This document shows positions 46,301 through 56,500 of a stretch of DNA of 64,000 nt, piece after piece. The notes under the pieces were generated by a model. That model did not search any database, had not been told where the DNA came from, and was given only the letters and a program-made list of their open reading frames with translations. The DNA lies in assembly GCF_037975245.1 (NCBI RefSeq), contig NC_092561.1:8794501-8858500 (forward strand), in the 5' to 3' direction. Each line of letters starts with the position of its first letter. Position 1 is the first letter of the stretch. The DNA comes from Apostichopus japonicus (lineage: Eukaryota; Echinodermata; Holothuroidea; Aspidochirotida; Stichopodidae). A program made the translations under genes and the position numbers.

Positions 46301-49300
46301 ACCAAAAGAATATCATAGCATTGGAGAATTCACAGATTAATTTTGGAGTTATCATGTTTAAAAGGTTTTCATACTTTGACAACTGTTGACCTCATGTGAC
46401 CTTTGACCTCTACCGATTTCAATAGGGATTTGTTTGCACTCACCAAGCTGGATCTACATCCTGAGTATAGTTCAATAAAGATGTACTTCTTGAGTAACCA
46501 TGTTTACAAGATTTTCAGAATTTGACTTAAATGTTGATTGCAAATGACCTTTGACCATAGGGTTCTTCTACTCACCAAGCTAGATTTATATACCATGTAT
46601 GAAGTTCAACAAAGATGTTCTTTTTGAGTTATCGTGTTCACAAAGTTTTCACCTCTTTGACCTCTGTTGACCCCATTGCTGTGTAATACTTCAGGTGAAT
46701 ATTCGTATACATAAATATGAATACGGTCATCGGTGAACTTTGAACTTACCGAAATATTGTAACGGCTTTAACTTGTACGAGCGATCTGCCTCCTCTGTCT
46801 TGGGAATGCATTTCCACTTTGCAGGATTCGGTGTCTTGAGTGGCTTGGGGGGACTACCGATCCTTTGAACCACCTCGATGAACAACGAATATGTCAGAGG
46901 CGGTGAACCACCATTTTCTGAAATCACTCTGTAGAAATTATAGCAGAGTGGAGCAGTTTTTGTTATAATTTGGAGAAGGAAAAAAAAATACTGAAAGATT
47001 TGTCAAATTTCATCTAAAATGCTGCTAGTTCTGATACTAAGGGACAGGCTAGTTGGGAAAATTTCTAATGCAAGTACCACTCTAAACTGTCCTCTCATAA
47101 TATGCATTAAAGCATTCATACTGACAGTATGAACAGTTCCTAACCTTTACTCTGTTTGTAAAGCTAATACCACTCTATACTGTCCTCTCATAACATGTAT
47201 TAAAGCATTCATACTGACAGTATGAACAGTTCCCAACCTTTATATAACAGAAATGTGATATCCATTGGGGAGTTAGGGGGTAGGACATGTTCCCTGGCTG
47301 AGTTAGGTAGGGCCATAAACCATTAATAGTTGTGGACGGATCAGAAATTTGCCAACGAGGGGTGTGGATGTGGGTTAGTTGAATGTGAATTTGCTGTAGG
47401 TGGGGGGGAGAGGGGGTGGCAGCGGTCTAGTGTTCCTACCACGGAGACGTTCAAAGTTTACAGATCAAATTTTGCATTCCGAAACCTATTTTGATTAAAA
47501 ATTAAGTCTACACATAAGGTTGTACTAATTTCCCCCCCCCCCACCCCTGCCCGAAAAGACTGAACGCCTTTCCCGTGACTGATGATGGGGATCCCCTCCT
47601 CTCCCTCATTGGGCATGCAAGTGCTTGAAGTATGGCATGAAAAGTACAGATTTATAAAAAACTTGGGCCGACTAGGTCCTAAGGGACCAGTACGCATGGT
47701 GTACAGATGAATATGATATGTATGCAACAGATGGAAGGATAGGTAGGGGAGCAGAAGAGATGGAATGTTGGGAGGGATGTAAATTACTAACAAGTATAAT
47801 ATCTTTAACCAGTCTGGATACTGCCCCTCCACCCCCCCCCCCCCCTGTTACTGTAACGAAATCAGTTCCTATGACCTTAAACTTCCATCTAAATGCCTTT
47901 ACCCAACTACTAATGATCTACAGATTCATAATCAATAGCCATTACTTTCCCCTTATTATTATTTTGCAAGGAACCATTCCATGATTCACATTACAGAAAT
48001 TTGTCACCATCTGTAGGTCAGGTCAGTTTGAATCCCTATGACCTTTGAACTCTAGCTAAATTTCTTTAGTTTAATAACCTCTGCAGATTCATAACTATTG
48101 CCATTATTATCCCTATATATTATAACTGGGAATGAGCCATTCAATAGGACATTTTCAAACTGCAAAATATGTGTCGTCACAGCTGTGGGTTAGGTCAGGT
48201 CAAATCAAAGTCTATGTGAACTTTGACCTTCACCTAAATTTCTTTAGATGAAAACATTTTGTAGAATCATATAAAATACTGCCGTTTTTATCCTTATTAT
48301 CACTATGAAATGAGCCATTCAATAACATAAAATGTTGATATGTAAAGCAGCTGCAAGTCGGGTCAAGTTACTATGACCTTGGGACTGGTCAGGTCAAGTC
48401 ACTATGACCTTTGGTCAGGTCTAGGGATACATACAGTATATGCAAGCTTGTATCACATTTACCAAGACAGGATTTTAACAGCTGCTCTTCGGCTTAACCT
48501 CGCAGCAATTATATTCAATGTCAGATCGCCAAACATATTTAAGAGGCCTTCCTAATTATTTTCCCATTTTTACATCATTTTGTGGATCAGCAGTGATTAA
48601 GTAGAACTCGAAGGGTCCTGAGAAGCAACTTTTATTCCTTTGTCTCAATTATAGCAGTTGCAATCGAAGAAAGGCCTTATACACACGTACACCGCTAGTA
48701 AATGGTACAAGAGAATGCTTTGACTCACGTTAAAGGATTCCAGAGGGTGTGAGAGACTTGTTCGATGCACTGTACACCCATCTCCTTACAAAGCTCTTTC
48801 ACCTTGTTGTCACGCTCTTGCCAAATAGGTTCTGGATCCTGCTCGAAACAGAGGACGTCGACGTTCCATTCCTGTCAGGGCAGAGACAATGCAAACACAG
48901 CTAGAGAGATGACATATTTATAGTAACTTCTGCTTCGAGGCAAACCGTTCTCGGTAGCACACGTACGACAGCAGTGAATAAAAACTTTTCAGTGACTGAT
49001 TTGAAAGTAGGTGGTGTACGTGCGAGGGAATAACAACTGGTTCGATACTTGGCATGACTATGTATCAAAATAACACACAACTTGAGGGCTGAACATTAAG
49101 TCACCAGGCCTAACAAGTTTGGGCTATTTAACTGGCTAAACAGGGAACAAATTTCAGGCTTAAATTTTTTCTGTACCAGTTTTGAGGGTTCTGAACTTTG
49201 CCTCTCATAAAATACTCTGGTTTTTTGTGTGTACAAAACCTGCTCCACACATCTTTACACTTGTGTAGCAATTTTGCCCATTTTTGCATACCATTTTCCG

Positions 49301-50485
49301 ATTCGATACTGGATAAATTATTCCCCGCTAAATGCCAGTCGCCAGTGGAAGAAAAAGGCACTCAAATATTTCTGTACCTCCCCCCCCTCCCTTCCTCTCC
49401 ACCCAAAAGATTCAGAACCTCATCATACGATTAGTCGGTGAAGAATCGTCAGTGAAAGAATACTCATCATATCTGTACCTAAATGTAAGCTACAGTACGT
49501 ATTACTGCTTGTAATATGGGCTAATACGTATCGGGCTGCATTGCTCTCAACAGCCACGTACACAAACTGATGTTTGTTGTTGTAAATTGAGGAAGATGTT
49601 TATAGTGAGAACTTGATTTTAGTATTTTAAGTTAGATTTTCAAAAGCACTCAAATTTTTAGCAAGTGGCTATTAAATTCTTGTTAGAATTAGCTGCTGTG
49701 ACCATAATTGATATCCAAAGTAACCTGCCTGATAACATACATCAGACAAGAGCTAGATTTTGCAATCACTGGTTTAAACCTGTTTTCTATTCTTACTTTG
49801 GTCTACGTTGCTTTTATGTTTTTTTTTTCATATCTCATCTTTTCAACAATATTCAGACATTTTACTTAACAAGTTTGTCCGCTTTTTCCATCATACGACA
49901 TTCCAATTTGTTTTATAATTCTACTTTATACTTTTTTTGACTCTTTTTACTGTTTTGTTTTGATACAAATTTTTTATTTCATATTTTGTAAACAACGGCC
50001 TTGCCCTTGGGGAAGTTAAGCTACGGCTTACCGAGTTACCCTGGATTAAATGCAGTATGAATCATTTAATAAAATACAGTATAAATAAATTAATAAATAC
50101 AGTATAAATAAATATACACTGTATGAATAAACTAACAAATTTTAATAAATAAACAGTACGTAGCCTGCCGCAGACATCAGAAGTAGATTTATTTTCAACT
50201 AATTCTTGAGTTTTTTAGTTATTCCATGCATGTTGATATAAAACCTAACCCTACCACGGTCGTATCCAACGGGGGGGGAGGAGGGGTGAATTTAGCATTT
50301 TAAAATGCCAGATGTCTCCAGTTGTTGTCGGCATGCTTCAAAGGAGAGCATGCGTGACAAATTTTCACTTTCCGTTGTGATTGGTTCTTCGGAGCATCTA
50401 AATGTTTTAGTTCAAGGCGCCTGCCGATGAGCCATTCAACAAAGCATGTGACATCATTGGTTGTCTATCTGTCTGGTTATTCTTT

Positions 50486-50517
<32 letters not shown>

Positions 50518-53500
50518 AATAATTATTGTTATTATAATAATTATTGTTATTATAATTATTATTATTATATAGAGGAAGTTTTGAGGGATCCACTACAAGT
50601 TTTTTCCAGTAATCTTTCCATCACATTTTTTTCATTAAGTAACAACTGTTGTGGATATAGGATTTATTTCAATTAACAATTCTTAATTATTCAACAAAGC
50701 ATGTGACGTCATTGGTTGTCTTTCTGTCTCGTTATTCTTTATGGCTTGTCACTGCTTGATTCTTTGTAATTTGAACATTTTATTATCCGTGGCATTTCAG
50801 TATCGGAAACGTTTTATTATCATTTTTATTATTATTATTATTATAATTATTATTATTATTATTATTATTATCATTATTATCATTACTATCATTATTATCA
50901 TTATATAGAGGAAGGTTTGGGGGATCGGCCAAAAGTTTTTTCCAGTAATCTTTCCATCACATTTTTTTTTATTAAGTAACAACTGTAGTGGACATAGGAT
51001 TTATTTTGATTATCAATTCTTAATCCCAATATTCTTAATTATTCTTAATTATTTAGTTCTTTTTGTCTATGACGAGAATTACTTTATTTCTTCACATGGT
51101 TTAAAGTCACATTTCCCATCCTTCCAGCAAAGTTAGGGCTATTTATCTTTAAATGTTTAAAGACTACGCCCACTGAAACTGCTTCTATCTCTCTCTCTGA
51201 CATTTTGCTGCGGAGTATCAATTTTAGCTACTGTATCTCAGTTTTGTTTGCAAGGTATATAATTCCTCCTATTGATCTATAAACAATGCTCGTCTAGACA
51301 TACGACATTTTTATCACGCAAGTGACTCTTTCCCTCTTATTACGGCGCCATGTATAGGTAGAGAGATACCATCTCTTAATAGATGTTTACAAGCACAACC
51401 GCGGTAGAGTTGCAGACTAATGTAACTCTCCTGGTGATATAATGACTAAATGACATGTAGATGAACATGAAATCAATAAATAAACACACATGAGGAGAGA
51501 TGGGGAGACAAAATGACAGGGTTATTAATGAAACCAGCAAGTACATCAAAAGGAAAAAAACTAGAAATAGGTCGGAGGGTATAAAATTAAAACTTTGTGC
51601 AAAGGAAACAACAAAACAATGAAAAAAACACGAGTAAAATCAATTATTCAGTTATTACATTATTTGATTCGTTGACGACTTCTTTTAACGTTCCTTCGTT
51701 AACATTCGTTAACAACATTTAAACTCATTTCCACATTGGTTTGCCTTGCCGACACTAATTTTTTTGAGGGTTATATATGTAATCACACAGTCTGCAGCAT
51801 AACAAATGTTTTTTTTTTAAATATTTTTTATTCATTCTCTCTTTATTTAAAAATTATTTTAAACATTCAACTGTACACAGAATCGTAAGCTACGATTCGG
51901 CAACAAATATTTACGACTTTCGAGTGGTTCATCTTCCTGCCACTCTCATAAACGTCATCGCTAATTTACAGCACATGTTGGTAAGTCCAACACATTCAAA
52001 ACTAGCTACTTGAATAACCCATTAGTTTTGCGGCGGACGTGTTTTACATTCCACAGCGGACATTTCTTTTGTTCAGGGTTAGTCGGACGTGTCATTATGG
52101 TATCATACACTGATGCAACTGGGGTTCTATGGAGCAATTGCTATGCTACGCAACACAACCAGTGAGTGTAGCAATGTCACATGGAGCTCACTCGGCAGCA
52201 GGTCTAACCAAAGCTGTACGAACAAAACACTGTTCATAGTTTTTTGTCCATTTTGGGTAAATGAGTCCAAACAAATCTGCAAGAAAGTCCAATTGTAATA
52301 GCTGCACAGACCTGCCCAACCACCAGCCCCTCCTACACCCCCCCTCTGCCCCTGTTAATAACCTTGGAGAATGTTCAAAACATTTCACAGCCAAATTAGA
52401 CATGGTTATTATACAAAAGGTATCCACAAGTCAATGTTAGTCTACTTTGGCCACACTACAGTGTACCATGTACCGTACTTATTCCAGGCGAAGAAATAAA
52501 AGCAATATGAAATTTACCAAAAACTGTTTTCGCAAGACCTCTGTGGGGTCCCCCTCAAAACAGTAAAGCATTCCACCTTCGGCTCTGAATTGGTCATCTA
52601 TATCTTTCAGGCAGTCATGGAGAAATTGCCATCTGTTAAAACCGCATAGTTGAGTTCCTAGAAATGAATAAAAATGAATCCATATGATGCACGTACAACG
52701 CTGCTAGGGAAACAGTCAATGAAAGAAAACCCCCAATGACCCCCCCCCCCCCGCCCCATAAAAAAAGAAATGTAATGGGTGACAGAAAATCTGTAAACAA
52801 ATTACTCAAAATGATGACAAAGTATGAGAAATACCACAAAGCCCTCAAGCTTTCTTTACAGTGATTCCTTGCCAAGTTTTATATGAGAATATGTTAAAGT
52901 TACTGAAACACTGCACGGAAGATTATCATGTTTTGACCCCAAATGACCTCTGACCTCTAGAGGTAATGATAAAGTTTTGTTACTCACTACTATGAAAAGG
53001 TGAGACATCACACAATAAGCAGGAATTTCATCACAGCTTCTACTTTGGGAGTTATCGTACCAACCTTTGGTGACCTCAAATGACCCTTGACCTCCATATG
53101 AAGCTATGGATGTCTTTTAGTCATTAAGGTTGATCCATATGCTATATATGGGCTTCATCCCAGCTTTGCTCTTGGAGTTGCTATGCTTACTAGTGTTTTA
53201 AGACTTTTGACACCAGTTGACATGAACTGAACTTTGACCTCTACAAGAAATGAGGGTTTTATCACACACTAGTTGGATTCACATGTTAAGTATGAGACTA
53301 ATTCAATCTTTGTCTTTGAAGTTTATGGAGTCAAGGTTATCAGACTTTGAGCTTTGATAACCTCAAGTGAACTTTGATCTCTGGTGACCTCAAGTGAACT
53401 TTGACCTCTATGAAAAACAACGAAGGTATTGCAGTTACTAGCTTAGATTCACACACTAAGTAACAAGTTTGTCCAAGCTTAGTGAGTTATCATCTTTACT

Positions 53501-56500
53501 ACATTTCATGCTGAGACCTCTTCAAACAGTAGGGTTTCGTACGGATCCGCAACCACGTATAAATTAGTTCATTCAACCAGGAGCAGATTCGAACCGAGCT
53601 AGACAATTTCACTTTTGAGAAAAGCAGTCTCAGACACTTTTGGTTGTAGAGTGAGGAGGAGGGTGTTTGACCGGTATTGACCCGGTCATGTAGGGTGCAC
53701 AGTGCTAAGATGGTTAACAGTTCACAGACTTGTGGTACCTCGATCCCATATACTCCTACTTGTACTTGAGTCTGTACTCTAAAGTACATTTATCCGTCCC
53801 CTTATCATGACTTTATATCCGTACCGGTATTCTGACGGGGCAAATCCTGCATAGTCGAACAACCGGCTTTGCACTCGTTGTACTCACACTCAAGCGAGAT
53901 ATTTTTTTGTCAAAACAACCGTGCATAAAGCATTTCCCTAAATTTTTTGTTTTGACAGTTTTGTTTTGACAGTTTTTGTTTAAACCTTGTATTCCTTATT
54001 TGTTTCCAAATTGCACTCCAGAACACGATGTTTGCCGTAATACTGTACAATCATCTGATTTATATGAAGGATAATAAAATTTGGCGACAGACTACTCTGC
54101 CCAAAGATTAAGTCGAGGGAGCCCCTGGATGATCCATCTGATTGCCTGCTAATTCGTCCTCCTAACTCCTTCCGACAGACAATCGTTGATGTTGAGTAAC
54201 GTAACAAAAATATCTAGCAGCTCTAAGAGACCTGTCGACATAAATTATCTGACAGACCAAAACCAAAATTTGTATTTTCCTCCCCTGTCCATCGCTGACA
54301 GGTAACATTGATAGTCGACACAGATAACAATACCTTAGGTGTGCACGTTGTTACGAGGGCCCATTGTAGCCTAACGCTAGTCACTGCTAGTGAGAAACCT
54401 AATGTTATAATGTGGAGAGTAATTGAAATTGCCTACGTGATAAATCAGTATTTGAGAAATTAGGTCGGGTTACCGTGTCACAATGTTATAATACACGATT
54501 GTTCTGGTATATTCCTTATGATGACGCGCTGGTCTCGGGTTAACGTCGGTTTACGTGGAATCGCGTGTAAGCTGTGCACGGCATCTTCGTGGATTCTCTG
54601 GAACGTTCGCAAGAGATGCAAAGGACTTCCAAGAATAGAAAAACTGGGTCAAGTGTATCGAGAAAGATCTAGATGATTCTTGATATGGCGAATCGTATAA
54701 AAACCCGCCCAGATCGGAGAGTTTCTCAGTTTCTGAACGAATACAAGCGACGACACATATTATACCATTCTACTATAAATCGTCAGTGCTCAACTACCAG
54801 TAGTTTCTGAGGGATTGAGATATCGATAACAAGATTGATTCTACGCTTCCATTCAGAAGTTTGAAGAGGACTTTGCTGTGAAAGTACAGTTTTCCAGTCG
54901 TTATTTCGGAGAAGGTGAAGAATTTCTGTCTCCGTTGAGGAAGTTCGTTACGCCAGGAGTTGGTGGCTATAAAGCTGATTTTGGACTGACTCTGGTAATA
55001 TTTAGTCGGTGAGAAGTTCGACTTGTGCTTCACTCTATTGTGGCTGGAAGTCCGTCTTCTATTTTGGAGCATCGCCGGAAAGAAGGTGACTGCTGTTTCT
55101 GGGATCGCGAGAAACTTCGTCGAGGACCAGTGAATTTCGCGGTACAACGGACCGAGAATCGTCGTCATCGAGGTCGTGGCCGCTGAGGGATATCGCCATT
55201 GGAAGAAACCAGCGTGTTTTTAAGTGTATCCTATCTTGTTAAGTTTGTGAGTAATTTTCTATATATTTGTAATTACCACTTATTGTTGTTGGTTCGGGGT
55301 CCATTGTTCAATATAGTTTACGTTCTCATTTAAAATCTCTAGACTCGTCAATTTGTCTGTGTTCCTTACGGAAACGAACCCAGGCTTGTGTCTCGTTAAA
55401 ATTAATTATCGAGACCTCTCGCATTCCAACGTAACAACGTGTATGATAAGGAAATTCAGTTTTAATTGTACTTGAGGTGTAAGGGTTTACGCCCGGCCTC
55501 CTGTATTACTTCCACTTGATCTGATACAGATGGAGACTCCCCCCTACCCCCCCCCCCCGTCCGTAAGTCACTTGATAATACTGAAAACTACAAATTTCTT
55601 TCACCTGCTACTTCTCCATCAAATATGAAGATGGGATAGAACTTTGTACAGCTGCACAGACCCTCTAGCAAAGCTGGATTGTCGTGCAGACGAAGCCCGT
55701 GGCGAAACCAGTGGACTGTCACAGATTCCTTCTTGCTGAAAGAACAAGTAAAAAAAATTTAAATACCGACTTGAAAAAAAAAACAGAGACCATGCTCTCA
55801 AACTTTAGAGAGATCTGAAAAAAAAAATTGCAGGTGCATCAACGACAATTTCAGAAGCTTAACTTAGGTTCTCCCTTCACCTTCCCAATTTGCAGAATTT
55901 TCAAAATGATGTCATCTGGTCTAAAGTACATGACTACTGTACGGTAGTCCAGTTTTATTATCAAGTGATGAAGAAAAATATTTTACAAACAAAACCCCAT
56001 TTAAATATCCAGTCTGCATTCTGCATCGTAATTCAATTGTCAGAAACTCAGCATTCAAACGTTTTTAAAAAGAATCATGCCACGAAGCACACATTAGGCT
56101 GAAATCATGCACGAACATATTTCTAAAAAAATTAAATTAAAACCAAAATTAAATTTGCAAAACAATTGAACATTTTGTGCCTGACATTACCATGTGTTTT
56201 CAGTACGTCATTGTATCATTTGTTTTTCAAAGAGAGTGGAAAATAATTAAAATGAGTGAATCAGGGCAGTCATTTTTACGACGCTTAAAGCCACCAACCA
56301 ATGTGGGAGAAGATGGCAAGGGCTCATGGATTACAACTTTCACATCGGGTGGCTTCCAAATTCAACATTTTAACTCAAATTTGGAATCTTACCAAATCTA
56401 GATAGTCATTTCAGATGGAGAAAACCTGTAGACTGCTCTTGGATGGAAAAACCAACCTTACTATGACCCGGCCGGGGGTCGAACCCGGAACCTCCCGAAA

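Larger units (their letters stand above)
52658..55604 (-). other. cry intron 2
   Basis: Contains a TGACCT-rich repeat (52920-53500) and a solo LTR (54349-55436); no coding region. Confidence 0.8.

Noticed and set aside
49128-49361. 77-codon minus-strand frame ([10 protein letters not shown]..)
   Set aside because: Lies in cry intron 3 with no splice support. Not similar to any family I know.
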